Assembly (NCBI GenBank): GCA_963821495.1
Contig: CAWGEA010000003.1
Location: forward strand, 1,302,001-1,366,000
Length of the DNA stretch: 64,000 nucleotides
Origin: AC-32 sp963821495
GTDB lineage: Bacteria > Actinomycetota > Thermoleophilia > Gaiellales > Gaiellaceae
Direction: 5' to 3'
Position 1 is the stretch's first letter. Every line of letters begins with the position of its first letter. Made by a program: the position numbers and the translations under genes. Positions 40,610 to 48,964 of the stretch are shown here, piece after piece. The notes beneath the pieces are model-generated. The model was not told where the DNA came from and did not search any database. It worked only from the letters and a program-made list of their open reading frames with translations.

Positions 40610-42459
40610 GACGCGCGCTCCTCACGCTCGCGCTCGCCGTCGCCGCCCTCACGGCCTCGACGGCGGCCGCCGCTGCCGACGTGCAGCTGACCCCGGTCGG
40701 GCGGCTGCCCTTCCCCGACCGCGGCTACCTCGTCGATCTGCCGCCCGGCATGGTCGTCGAGCCGGGCGCCGTGGTCGTCCGGGAGAACGGCAGCCGTGTG
40801 CGGGACCTGGCGGTCTCGCCGGTCCAGACGTCGGGGATCCACTACGGCGTCGTGCTGGCGATCGACGCCAGCGACAGCATGCGCGGCGCGCCGCTCGAGG
40901 CCGCGCTCGCGGCCGCACGGGCGTTCCTGGCGCACCGCGAAGCCGACGAGGAGGTCGGAATCGTCGCTTTCAACGGCCGCGTGCGGGTGCTGCACGCGCC
41001 GACCTCGGACCCGGCGGTGCTGCGGCACGCGCTCGCGCAGCCCCCGGCGGTGGCGTTCGGGACGCGCATCTACGACGCGCTCGACCGCTCGCTCGCCCTG
41101 CTCGACCGGGCGAAGCTCTCGACGGGCTCGGTCGTGCTCCTCTCGGACGGTGCCGACCTCGGCAGCCGCGCGGACGCGGGCCGCGTGCTCGCGCGGGCGC
41201 GGGCGCGTCACGTGCGCGTCTTCACCGTCGGCCTGCGGTCGAGCGCGTTCGACGCGCAGACGCTGCAGACGCTCGCCGAGCGAAGCGGCGGTAGCTACGC
41301 CGAGGCGCCGACGGCCGAGCGCCTGCGCTCGGTCTACGCCGAGCTGTCGCGGCGGCTGGCGGGCGAGTACCTCGTGCGCTACCGCTCGGACGCGAGGCCG
41401 CACTCGCAGGTTCGGGTCGCGGTCGAGATCCGCGGCATCGGCGCCGGGCGGACGAGCTACACGGCGCCGACGCCGTCCGGGCTCGCGCCGTTCCACCGGT
41501 CGTTCGTCTCGCGCCTCGTGCTCTCGGGAGCGGCGAGCTTCTTCCTCAGCCTGCTGATCGCGGCGCTGGCGGCACTCGTGATCGTCGCCTTCCTGCGGCG
41601 CGGCGGCCGGCCGGTCGTCGACCGGATCACCGACTTCGCCGGCGGCACCACGGGGGCCGCCCCGGAGGACGGCGGGCGCCGCCTGCAGGCGCGCCTCTCG
41701 AAGCGGCTTCGCGCCGGAGAGGGGCTGCTGGCGAAGTTCCAGGAGGAGCTGGAGGTGGCGCGCATCGAGACCTCGGCCACGCGGATCGTGCTGCTCACGC
41801 TGGGCGGCACGGTCGCGGCGATGTTCCTGCTCGGCCTCGTCTCGCCGGTCTTCGCCGTCCTCGGGCTGCTGACGCCGGTCGCGACGCGCTCGTACGTCTC
41901 GCGGCGGCTGCACAAGGTTCGAAGCGACTTCGCCGACCAGCTGGCCCCGAATCTGCAGGTGCTGGCTTCGGCGCTCCGCGTCGGCCACAGCTTCAGCGGC
42001 GCGCTCTCCGTCGTCGTCGAGAACGCGCACGAGCCTTCCAGGAGCGAGCTGCGGCGGGTCGTGGCCGACGAGCGCCTGGGCGTTCCGATCGAGGAGTCGG
42101 TCCGCCGCGTGTCGGAGCGGATGGCGAGCCGCGACCTCGACCAGGTCGCGCTCCTGGCCGAGCTGCAGCGGACGGCCGGCGGCAACGCCGCCGAGGTGCT
42201 CGACACGGTGGTCGAGACCCTGCGCGAGCGCGCGGACCTCCGGCGCCTGATGCAGACGCTGACGGCTCAGGGCCGGCTGGCGCGGTGGATCCTGACCGCG
42301 CTCCCGGTCGTCGTGGGGCTTGGCATGTGGCTGCTGCAGGCAGATGCGATGCGGCCGCTGCTGAGCACGTCGGTCGGCCAGATCCTGCTCGTCTCGGCCA
42401 CGATCATGGTCGTCGCGGGGTCGCTCGTCATCCAGCGCATCGTCGAAATCGAGGTCTAG
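40606..42459 (+). CDS. tadB: VWA domain fused to TadB-like pilus platform protein
   Basis: This is a 617-aa protein from GTG 40606. It has a signal peptide (MRRALLTLALAVAALTAS), then a von Willebrand A domain (about 75-240) with a MIDAS-like VVLAIDASDSMRG and LLSDGADLGSR. A membrane helix follows near 300-325, and then a type II secretion F (TadB) domain with FADQLAPNLQVLASALRVGHS and two C-terminal membrane helices. TadB is the inner-membrane platform with TadC. The VWA part should be outside the cell and could bind ligands or pilus subunits. Plain TadB proteins are about 300 aa, so this is a fusion. Confidence 0.85.
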   Translation: MRRALLTLALAVAALTASTAAAAADVQLTPVGRLPFPDRGYLVDLPPGMVVEPGAVVVRENGSRVRDLAVSPVQTSGIHYGVVLAIDASDSMRGAPLEAALAAARAFLAHREADEEVGIVAFNGRVRVLHAPTSDPAVLRHALAQPPAVAFGTRIYDALDRSLALLDRAKLSTGSVVLLSDGADLGSRADAGRVLARARARHVRVFTVGLRSSAFDAQTLQTLAERSGGSYAEAPTAERLRSVYAELSRRLAGEYLVRYRSDARPHSQVRVAVEIRGIGAGRTSYTAPTPSGLAPFHRSFVSRLVLSGAASFFLSLLIAALAALVIVAFLRRGGRPVVDRITDFAGGTTGAAPEDGGRRLQARLSKRLRAGEGLLAKFQEELEVARIETSATRIVLLTLGGTVAAMFLLGLVSPVFAVLGLLTPVATRSYVSRRLHKVRSDFADQLAPNLQVLASALRVGHSFSGALSVVVENAHEPSRSELRRVVADERLGVPIEESVRRVSERMASRDLDQVALLAELQRTAGGNAAEVLDTVVETLRERADLRRLMQTLTAQGRLARWILTALPVVVGLGMWLLQADAMRPLLSTSVGQILLVSATIMVVAGSLVIQRIVEIEV

Positions 42460-42468
42460 GAGAGGGAC

Positions 42469-43386
42469 ATGGTCATCCTGCTACTGCTCGGCATCGTCCT
42501 CTGCGGCATCGCGATCATGGCGGCCGCACGCACGCTCGCTTTCGGGCTCCTGCGGCGGAGAGAGACGCTCGCGCAGATCGCGGCCTACGGCTTCCAGGGG
42601 GTCGAGCCCGCTCCCGCCCGGCGGCGGGGCCTGAAGGAGGGGCTCGAGCGCCTGGTGCGGGCCGTCGGCACGCTCGCGCTGCGGCATGCGAGCACCGAGC
42701 ACGAGGCCAAGCTCCGCACCTTGCTTCGCGCCGCCGGCTACTACGGGACCGAGCCTGCGACCTACCTCGGCTACCGGATCACGCTCGCGGCTTTCGTCCC
42801 GCTCGTCTGGCTGGTGCTGCTCGCCGAGGCCGGAGCGTTGGGAGCCCGCGCGTTCGTCGGGATCTGCATGCTCGGCGGGCTCGGCTGGATCCTGCCGAAG
42901 TTCGTGCTCGAGCGGAAGGCGACGACGCGGCTCCAGGAGATCGATCGCGAGATGCCGGAGCTCGTCGACCTGCTCGTGACGACGGTCGAGGCCGGCGTCG
43001 GCTTCGCCTCGGCGCTCCAGCTCGTCGCGCAGCGCGTCGAGGGGCCGCTCGGCCAGGAGCTGAGGCTCGCGCTCCAGGAGCAGAGCATGGGCATGACCAT
43101 CGAGGACGCGCTCCGCCACATGCTGAGCCGCGTCGACAGCGCCTCCGTCCGGGCCTTCGTACAGGCGATCCTGCAGGGGCAGACGCTCGGCGTCTCGATC
43201 GGGAAGATCCTCCGGGACCTGGCCGTCGACATGCGCAAGCGGCGCCGCCAGCAGGCGGAGGAGCGTGCTCAGAAGGCACCGACCAAGATCCTGTTCCCGC
43301 TCGTGATCCTGATCCTGCCCGCGCTGCTGATCGTCGCGCTCGGCGGCCCGCTGCTCGGCCTGATGCAGAACCTCGCGAGCGCCTGA
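42469..43386 (+). CDS. tadC: TadC-like type II secretion F protein
   Basis: This is a 305-aa protein with a GGAGAGGG site upstream. It has membrane helices at both ends and near residues 100-140. The central F domain reads REMPELVDLLVTTVEAGVGF, SALQLVAQRVEGPLGQELRL and SFVQ-like AFVQAILQGQTLGVSIGKIL. It pairs with TadB as the membrane platform for the TadA motor. It is the last gene of the Tad operon. No secretin, TadD or other outer-membrane parts follow. Confidence 0.92.
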   Translation: MVILLLLGIVLCGIAIMAAARTLAFGLLRRRETLAQIAAYGFQGVEPAPARRRGLKEGLERLVRAVGTLALRHASTEHEAKLRTLLRAAGYYGTEPATYLGYRITLAAFVPLVWLVLLAEAGALGARAFVGICMLGGLGWILPKFVLERKATTRLQEIDREMPELVDLLVTTVEAGVGFASALQLVAQRVEGPLGQELRLALQEQSMGMTIEDALRHMLSRVDSASVRAFVQAILQGQTLGVSIGKILRDLAVDMRKRRRQQAEERAQKAPTKILFPLVILILPALLIVALGGPLLGLMQNLASA

Positions 43387-43415
43387 CGGCCGAAGGTGCG
43401 GGCGTGGGCGCCGGG

Positions 43416-43715
43416 CTAGTGGCGCACGCCGGGTAGCTCGGCGAGCGCGCGCAGGACGCACCCGGAGACCCAGAAGGCGAGCGTCAGGGACGGCAGCACC
43501 ACGGCGAGCAGCGCGAGCGGCACCGCCGGGCGGCCGAGCTCGGCGATCGCCCGGAACACCGGAGTCGAGACCGTGAGCACCAGGGCCACCACCAGCACGG
43601 CTGCGACCATGCTCGGCAACCGCCGTGGTCCGGCGTCCGGGAAGCGCACGAGCAGCCACAGTGCGAGCGCCGCGCCGCCCAGGCAGAACCCGAGAAGGAT
43701 CGCGTCTCCGCTCAT
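43416..43715 (-). CDS. Small membrane protein of unknown function
   Basis: This is 99 aa from ATG 43715, which has an AAAGGG site; ATG 43754 would add 13 residues. It has about three hydrophobic segments: AILLGFCLGGAALALWLL, MVAAVLVVALVLTV and PLALLAVVLPSLTLAF. No motif is recognised. It ends 29 bp after tadC on the opposite strand. Confidence 0.55.
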   Translation of the reverse strand: MSGDAILLGFCLGGAALALWLLVRFPDAGPRRLPSMVAAVLVVALVLTVSTPVFRAIAELGRPAVPLALLAVVLPSLTLAFWVSGCVLRALAELPGVRH

Positions 43716-43811
43716 GACCGCCCTTTCGACAGCTTGCCGGACAGGCTTGAGCATACTCGTCTGCCCGGCCAGGCGGCGGTCAGCCGGCGCTCAGGACGAC
43801 CCGTGCGACGC

Positions 43812-44177
43812 TTACCGACCCGCGCCGCGCCTGCGCTCGAGCAGCGCTCGCGCGCGCGGATGCTGGCGGGCCCAGGCCGCGTAGGAGGTGTCGCGCGCCT
43901 CGAGCCAGCGCTTGAACGACGCCGCGTCCACGAAGACGCGGCCCGACCAGGCCAGCGCGTTCACGTGTGGCTGCTTCGTGACCGTGATCGCGTGCGGGTG
44001 ACGGATCGTTCGCGCCACCCTCAGCCACGTCATCCCCGCCGCGAGCGCGATCGCGAGCAACACGACGAGCGCGACGGCCCTGCGCGGCCACCGGCCGCGA
44101 GTGCCCGGCGCGACGTCGAGAACGCGCGCTTCTGCCTGGCTCACGACCAGATTCAACGGCGCGGGAGCCGTGTGCAC
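43812..44177 (-). CDS. Single-pass membrane protein of unknown function
   Basis: This is 121 aa from GTG 44177, which has a GAGGT site; GTG 44144 is an alternative. One hydrophobic helix (AVALVVLLAIALAAGMTW) is followed by an extracellular tail with a small basic region near the end (SYAAWARQHPRARALLERRR). No named domain. The 95-bp gap to the small gene at 43416 holds nothing obvious. Divergent from the DUF192 gene. Confidence 0.5.
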   Translation of the reverse strand: MHTAPAPLNLVVSQAEARVLDVAPGTRGRWPRRAVALVVLLAIALAAGMTWLRVARTIRHPHAITVTKQPHVNALAWSGRVFVDAASFKRWLEARDTSYAAWARQHPRARALLERRRGAGR

Positions 44178-44253
44178 ACCCCACCTCGGTCCAGTTCGAG
44201 CTAGACGGGGGTGGGGCGGCGGACCCGCGGCGGCGCCGTAGCGTGGGAGACGT

Positions 44254-44607
44254 ATGGACGTGGAGACGCTCGTCGGTGGCGACGGCCGGGTGGTGCTGGA
44301 GCGCTGCGCGGTCGCCGACGGCTTCCTGACGCGGCTGCGCGGCCTGCTGGGGCGCCGCGGGCTCGAGGCCGGCGAGGGCCTGCTGCTCAGCCCGAGCTCG
44401 TCCGTCCATACGGTCTTCATGCGATTCCCGATCGATGTCGTCTTCCTCGACCGCGGCCTCCGTGTCCTCGGGGTGGTCCCGAACCTGCGGCCCTGGAGGC
44501 TCGCCGGCCGGCGCGGTGCGCGGCACGTGCTCGAGCTCGCCGCGGGCCAGGCGCAGGCGCGGGCAATCCGACACGGCGAGCACCTGACGCTCGCCGCCAC
44601 ACCGTGA
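44254..44607 (+). CDS. DUF192-family protein
   Basis: This is a 117-aa protein. The DUF192 pattern is clear: TRLRGLLGRRGLEAGEGLLL, then SSSVHTVFMRFPIDVVFLDR and HVLELAAGQA. DUF192 proteins are small beta-rich domains, often exported, with no assigned reaction; this one has no signal peptide. The downstream small gene overlaps its stop if GTG 44604 is used. Confidence 0.85.
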   Translation: MDVETLVGGDGRVVLERCAVADGFLTRLRGLLGRRGLEAGEGLLLSPSSSVHTVFMRFPIDVVFLDRGLRVLGVVPNLRPWRLAGRRGARHVLELAAGQAQARAIRHGEHLTLAATP

Positions 44608-44609
44608 CC

Positions 44610-44807
44610 ATGACCGCTGCGGAGCTGCGGAGCCGGGTTCCTGACGAGCAGGTGGTCGCGTGGCGGCGCGAGCAGCTCAGGCGCGCCGGGTGCCGGCGCT
44701 TCGAGGCGGGGGTGCTGGCGCGGGAGCTGACGGTCGACCTGCATCGGGCGGTGGCGCTGCTCGAGCGCGGTTGCCCCTCGCGGATCGCCCTGGAGATCCT
44801 CCTTTAG
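44610..44807 (+). CDS. Small helical protein of unknown function
   Basis: This is 65 aa from ATG 44610; GTG 44604 would overlap the DUF192 stop in a GTGA. It is Arg/Leu/Ala-rich and predicted helical: VVAWRREQLRRAGCRRFEAG, then LHRAVALLERGCPSRIALEI. It lies between DUF192 and DUF1326 genes with spacings of 2 and 10 bp, so it is probably translated with them. No family recognised. Confidence 0.55.
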   Translation: MTAAELRSRVPDEQVVAWRREQLRRAGCRRFEAGVLARELTVDLHRAVALLERGCPSRIALEILL

Positions 44808-44817
44808 ACTCGCGGCG

Positions 44818-45438
44818 GTGACCGCGGTGCCGTGGCTCGTGGCAGGCTCGTACCTCGAGTCGTGCAACTGCGAGGCGATCTGCCCGTGCCGGCGGATCGA
44901 CGGCGTGATGGGCGGCCGCTCGACCTACGGGGTCTGTCTGGGCGCGCTCTCCTGGCGGATCGAGGAAGGCCACCTGAACGGCCTCGACCTGTCCGGCCTC
45001 GGCGTCGTGCTCGCGATGCGCTACAGCGACGACGAGGAGGGCTCGCCCTGGAGCTTCGTCCTCTACGTGGATCAGCGCGGCGACGACGCGCAGCGCGTCG
45101 CGCTCGAGGCGATCTTCAGCGGGCGCCTCCGCGGGTCGCAGGTCGACCACTTCCCGTGGGCCTGGAAGTCGAGCCACAGCCTCGCCGTGCGGCCGGCCGA
45201 GATCGAGATCGAGCACGTCCCGGGGCGCGGCTGGTTCCGCGCCGGCCGCTACGTCTACGTCCGCGTCCTGCGGCCGGTCGAGAGCGGCGAGACCGTCACC
45301 TGCGTGATCCCCGGCCACGAGCGCACCGGCCGTGAGGTCTACGCGGAGAACCTCGAGGTGAGCGACGGCGAGCTCGAGTTCTCGTTCCGCGGCAACTGCG
45401 GCTACGAGAGCGACTTCGCCTACAAAGGCCCCGTCTAG
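44818..45438 (+). CDS. DUF1326 domain-containing protein
   Basis: This is a 206-aa protein from GTG 44818. It opens with the typical LVAGSYLESCNCEAICPCR, with four cysteines in CNCEAICPC, followed by GGRSTYGVCLGALSW and a C-terminal Cys. DUF1326 proteins have no established function; the Cys-rich N-terminus suggests metal or redox chemistry. It is 10 bp upstream of the acyl-CoA dehydrogenase gene. Confidence 0.85.
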   Translation: MTAVPWLVAGSYLESCNCEAICPCRRIDGVMGGRSTYGVCLGALSWRIEEGHLNGLDLSGLGVVLAMRYSDDEEGSPWSFVLYVDQRGDDAQRVALEAIFSGRLRGSQVDHFPWAWKSSHSLAVRPAEIEIEHVPGRGWFRAGRYVYVRVLRPVESGETVTCVIPGHERTGREVYAENLEVSDGELEFSFRGNCGYESDFAYKGPV

Positions 45439-45448
45439 ACTCCGCGGC

Positions 45449-46630
45449 GTGCCGAGCGACCCGCTGAGCGGCGAGCAGCGCGAGATCCGCGACCTCGTGC
45501 GCGACCTCGCGCGCGAGCGTGTGGCGCCGAGGGCGGCCGAGATCGACAAGTCGGCCGAGTTCCCCTGGGACATGGTCGAGCTGATGCGCGAGCACGACCT
45601 GCTCGGCCTGCCGTTCGAGGAGCAGTACGGCGGCACCGGCACCGGCGCGCTGATGGTGCTCGTGGCGATCGAGGAGCTGTCCAAGGTCTGCGCGACGACG
45701 GGGCTGATCCTCGCGGTGCAGGAGCTGGGCTCGCTCGGGATCAAGCTCGCGGGCAGCGACGAGCAGAAGGCGAGGTGGCTGCCGAATCTGGCGAGCGGCG
45801 AGTGGCTGCCGGCCTACGCGCTCACCGAGGCGGGCTCGGGCTCCGACTCCGCCGCGATGCGCAGCGAGGCGCGCCGTGAGGGCGACGAGTACGTGCTCAA
45901 CGGCGGCAAGCGCTTCATCACCAACGCGGGCGTCGCGCACCTGTACGTCGTGTTCGCCAAGACCGACCCGGAGGCCGGCCACTCGGGCATCTCGGCGTTC
46001 GTCGTCGAGGCCGACACGCCCGGGTTCGAGGTCGGCCGGATCGAGCCGAAGATGGGCATCAAGGGCTCGACGACCGGCGAGATCTTCTTCGACGACTGCC
46101 GCGTCCCGGCCGGGAACCTGCTCGGCGAGGAGGGCAAGGGCTTCCGCCTGGCGATGCGGATCCTCGACCGCTCGCGGCCCGGGATCGGTGCGCAGGGCCT
46201 CGGCCTCGCGCAGGGCGCGACCGACTACGCGCTCGAGTACGCGAAGGGCCGCGAGACGATGGGCAAGCCGATCGCGCAGCACCAGCTGATCGCGGCCACC
46301 CTCGCCGACATGGAGACCAAATGCGAGGCCGCTCGCGGCCTGCTCTACAAGTGCGGGCAGCTGATCGACGAGGGTGCCGACGGCTCGGACCTGACGAAGA
46401 TCTCGGCGATGGCGAAGCTCTACTGCACCGATGTGGCGATGGAGGTCACCACCGACGCCGTGCAGATCCTGGGCGGCTACGGCTACATCCAGGAGTACCC
46501 CGTCGAACGGATGATGCGCGACGCGAAGATCACGCAGATCTACGAGGGCACCAACCAGATCCAGCGCCTCGTGATCGCTCGGGAGATGCTGAAGGAGTCG
46601 CGCGCCTTCCTGCTTGCGGGGGTCGGCTGA
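45449..46630 (+). CDS. Acyl-CoA dehydrogenase
   Basis: This is a 393-aa flavoprotein starting at GTG. Signatures: FAD/substrate loop YALTEAGSGSDSAAMRSEA, second signature QILGGYGYIQEYPVERMMRDAKI in two parts, and the catalytic Glu in IYEGTNQIQRLVIAR. This matches short-chain (butyryl-type) dehydrogenases that oxidise acyl-CoA to enoyl-CoA and pass electrons to ETF. No other beta-oxidation gene is adjacent. Its TGA overlaps a possible CTG start of the following methyltransferase. Confidence 0.93.
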   Translation: MPSDPLSGEQREIRDLVRDLARERVAPRAAEIDKSAEFPWDMVELMREHDLLGLPFEEQYGGTGTGALMVLVAIEELSKVCATTGLILAVQELGSLGIKLAGSDEQKARWLPNLASGEWLPAYALTEAGSGSDSAAMRSEARREGDEYVLNGGKRFITNAGVAHLYVVFAKTDPEAGHSGISAFVVEADTPGFEVGRIEPKMGIKGSTTGEIFFDDCRVPAGNLLGEEGKGFRLAMRILDRSRPGIGAQGLGLAQGATDYALEYAKGRETMGKPIAQHQLIAATLADMETKCEAARGLLYKCGQLIDEGADGSDLTKISAMAKLYCTDVAMEVTTDAVQILGGYGYIQEYPVERMMRDAKITQIYEGTNQIQRLVIAREMLKESRAFLLAGVG

Positions 46631-47334
46631 GCCAGCAGGCGCGTAGCTTCAACCGCGCGGCCGAGGAGTACGAGCGCGGGCGCCCCGGCTGGCCGCCTGA
46701 GGTGCTCGAGCTGGTGCCGGTTCCCGCCGAGGCGACGGTGCTCGACGTCGGCGCCGGCACCGGCAAGCTGACAAGGGTCATCGCCGCCCGCTACGCGAAG
46801 GTGATCGCGCTCGAGCCGCTCTCGGAGCTGCGCGCGATCCTCGAGGAGCGCGTGCCGCAGGCGGAAGCGCTGCCGGGAGTCGCGGAGGCGATCCCGCTCG
46901 GCGACGGCTCCGTCGACGCCGTCTTCACCGGGCAGGCGTTTCACTGGTTCGCAAACGACGTGGCGGTCGCCGAGATCGCGCGCGTCTTGCGGCCCGGCGG
47001 GGTCCTTGCGCGGCTCTGGAACGAGGCGATCGAGCCGAACCCGCTCCCGCCGAACTACCGTGCGCGGCTCGACCAGCTCTACGAGGCGATGCCGCCGCCT
47101 CCGATTCCCGAAGACCTCTTCGACGGCACGCCCTTCGGCGAGATGCACGAGGGCGCCGTCGAGCACGAGCAGCGCTCGAGCCGCGACGATGTGCTCGCCT
47201 TCTCGGCCTCGACCAGCTGGATCGCAAGCCGAGACGATCGCGACGAGGTGCTCGCAGAGCTCGCGTCGATGCTGCCGGCGGGCGACTACGTCTTCCGGAT
47301 GCGCACGAACTTCGAGTGGGCGACGAGGGGTTGA
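46627..47334 (+). CDS. Class I SAM-dependent methyltransferase (tandem copy 1)
   Basis: This is about 235 aa. The SAM motif is ATVLDVGAGTGKLTRVIAAR, with ALEPLSELRAIL, FTGQAFHWFAND and IARVLRPGGVLARLWNE. No ATG, GTG or TTG lies in frame before the conserved FNRAAEEYERGRPGW. The first plausible codon is CTG 46627, which overlaps the dehydrogenase stop as CTGA, the same geometry as the ATGA/GTGA junctions around it. A CTG start or a base error is likely. It is a paralogue of the next gene. Substrate unknown. Confidence 0.8.
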   Translation: MSQQARSFNRAAEEYERGRPGWPPEVLELVPVPAEATVLDVGAGTGKLTRVIAARYAKVIALEPLSELRAILEERVPQAEALPGVAEAIPLGDGSVDAVFTGQAFHWFANDVAVAEIARVLRPGGVLARLWNEAIEPNPLPPNYRARLDQLYEAMPPPPIPEDLFDGTPFGEMHEGAVEHEQRSSRDDVLAFSASTSWIASRDDRDEVLAELASMLPAGDYVFRMRTNFEWATRG

Positions 47335-47339
47335 TCGCG

Positions 47340-48053
47340 GTGTCCGAGCTCGGGTTGAGCTTCGGGAACGTCGCCGAGACCTACCACCGGGTCCGGCCGC
47401 CGTACTCGCAGCTGTTGCTCGACCGCGCGCAGGAGGCCCTGGAGCTCGATGGGAGCTCCCGCGTCCTCGATCTCGCTGCCGGCACCGGCCGGCTGACACG
47501 GGAGCTCGCGCGCCGCCTCGGCGAGGTCGTCGCCGTCGAGCCGGACGCGCGGATGCGGGCGGTGCACGGCGGGGCTCTCGAGGGGCGAGCGGAGGCGATC
47601 CCGCTCGACGACGGGAGCTTCGACACGGTCTTCGTCGGCGAGGCGTTCCACTGGTTCGACCCTGCCGCTGCCATCGCCGAGCTCGTCCGCGTGCTGCGGC
47701 CGCGCGGCGGGCTGGCGATCGTCTCGACGCACTGGTGGGAGACGGAGCCGCCGCTCCCGGACGCGGCACTCGAGGTGCTGAGCGAGCCGTACGAACGGTC
47801 CCGCCCACAGCGCCGGCCGCCGTGGGACGACGCGTTCGCTACTTCACCGTTCGAGCCACTCCGCTACGAACGAGACGAGGACGAGATGACCGTTAGCCCG
47901 GACGAGCTGCTCACGCTCTACTCGACGACGAGCTCCCTCGCCGCGCTTCCCGTGGACGAGCGCGTCGCCCTGTTCGCGCGCGCGCGGCCGCTCCTTGCGG
48001 GGCCGTATCGGCTGCCGCTCCGCCACGAGCTCACGTGGACACGTCTCGCATGA
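47340..48053 (+). CDS. Class I SAM-dependent methyltransferase (tandem copy 2)
   Basis: This is 237 aa from GTG 47340 (SELGLSFGNVAETYHRV); TTG 47331 or GTG 47316 are alternatives. It has SRVLDLAAGTGRLTRELARR, VAVEPDARMRAVHGG, GEAFHWFDP and LVRVLRPRGGLAIV. It follows the same plan as copy 1, including the AFHWF segment, so the pair looks like a tandem duplication that has diverged. It overlaps the LigD-type polymerase gene by 4 bp. Confidence 0.85.
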   Translation: MSELGLSFGNVAETYHRVRPPYSQLLLDRAQEALELDGSSRVLDLAAGTGRLTRELARRLGEVVAVEPDARMRAVHGGALEGRAEAIPLDDGSFDTVFVGEAFHWFDPAAAIAELVRVLRPRGGLAIVSTHWWETEPPLPDAALEVLSEPYERSRPQRRPPWDDAFATSPFEPLRYERDEDEMTVSPDELLTLYSTTSSLAALPVDERVALFARARPLLAGPYRLPLRHELTWTRLA

Positions 48054-48964
48054 GCGACGAGCTGCACGTCGGCCACCGCACCGTCCGCCTCACGAGCGCG
48101 GACCGCGTGCTCTTCCCAGGCGACGGAGTCACGAAGGGCGATCTCGCCTCGTACTACGCCGAGGTCGGGCCGACGCTCGTGCCGCATCTGCGTGACCGGC
48201 CGTTCACGCTCAAGCGCTACCCCCACGGCATCCACGACCGCCCCTATTTCGCGAAGCAGGCGCCGAAGGGGAAGCCAAGGTGGGTTCCGACCCGGCAGTT
48301 TCGGACCTGGCCGCGCGAAGGCGGCTCGCGGCTGGTCGACTTCGCGCTCGTGAACGAGCCCGCCGCGCTCGTGTGGATGGTGCAGATGAACTGCATCGAC
48401 ATGAACGCCTGGTATTCGCGCGTCGACAAGCCCGAGCGGCCCGACTACGTCGTCTTCGACCTCGACCCGCCCGAGTCGCGGAACGGCTTCGTGCAGGCGA
48501 TTCGGGTGGCGCACCTCGTCCGCGAGGCGCTGGAGAAGCTGGAGCTGCGCTCGTACGTGAAGACGAGCGGCGCCGACGGCATCCACGTGCTCATGCCGAT
48601 CACGCGGCGGTACTCGTACCGCGACACGTACGACTTCGCGGAGCACGTGTCACGCGCGCTGGAGGCGGAGAACCCGGGCCTCGTGACGACGGAGTGGCTC
48701 AAGAAGAAGCGGCGCGGCGTGCTCGTCGACCACCGCCAGAACGGGCACGGCAAGACGATCGCGTCCGCGTACTCGGTGCGCCCGAAGCCGGGTGCGCCGG
48801 TCTCGACCCCGCTGCGCTGGGAGGAGCTCGGCGAGAAGGTGCGGCCGCGGGACTTCGGCATGCGCGACGTGCTCGCGCGGGTCGAGAAGCAGGGCGACCT
48901 CTTCGAGCCGGTCCTGCGCGGCGGCCAGGCGCTCGGCCCCGCGCTGCGGCAGCTCCGTACGTGA
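48050..48964 (+). CDS. LigD-type polymerase/primase domain protein (PolDom)
   Basis: This is a 304-aa protein from ATG 48050 (ATGA overlap). It has LTSADRVLFPGDGVTKGDLA, RPFTLKRYPHGIHDRPYFAK, the metal-binding DxD in YVVFDLDPP, SGADGIHVLMPI and the nucleotide-binding YSYRDTYDFAEH. It is a stand-alone version of the polymerase domain of LigD, an archaeo-eukaryotic primase fold that fills gaps in non-homologous end joining. Neither Ku nor the ligase is in the window. Confidence 0.9.
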   Translation: MSDELHVGHRTVRLTSADRVLFPGDGVTKGDLASYYAEVGPTLVPHLRDRPFTLKRYPHGIHDRPYFAKQAPKGKPRWVPTRQFRTWPREGGSRLVDFALVNEPAALVWMVQMNCIDMNAWYSRVDKPERPDYVVFDLDPPESRNGFVQAIRVAHLVREALEKLELRSYVKTSGADGIHVLMPITRRYSYRDTYDFAEHVSRALEAENPGLVTTEWLKKKRRGVLVDHRQNGHGKTIASAYSVRPKPGAPVSTPLRWEELGEKVRPRDFGMRDVLARVEKQGDLFEPVLRGGQALGPALRQLRT

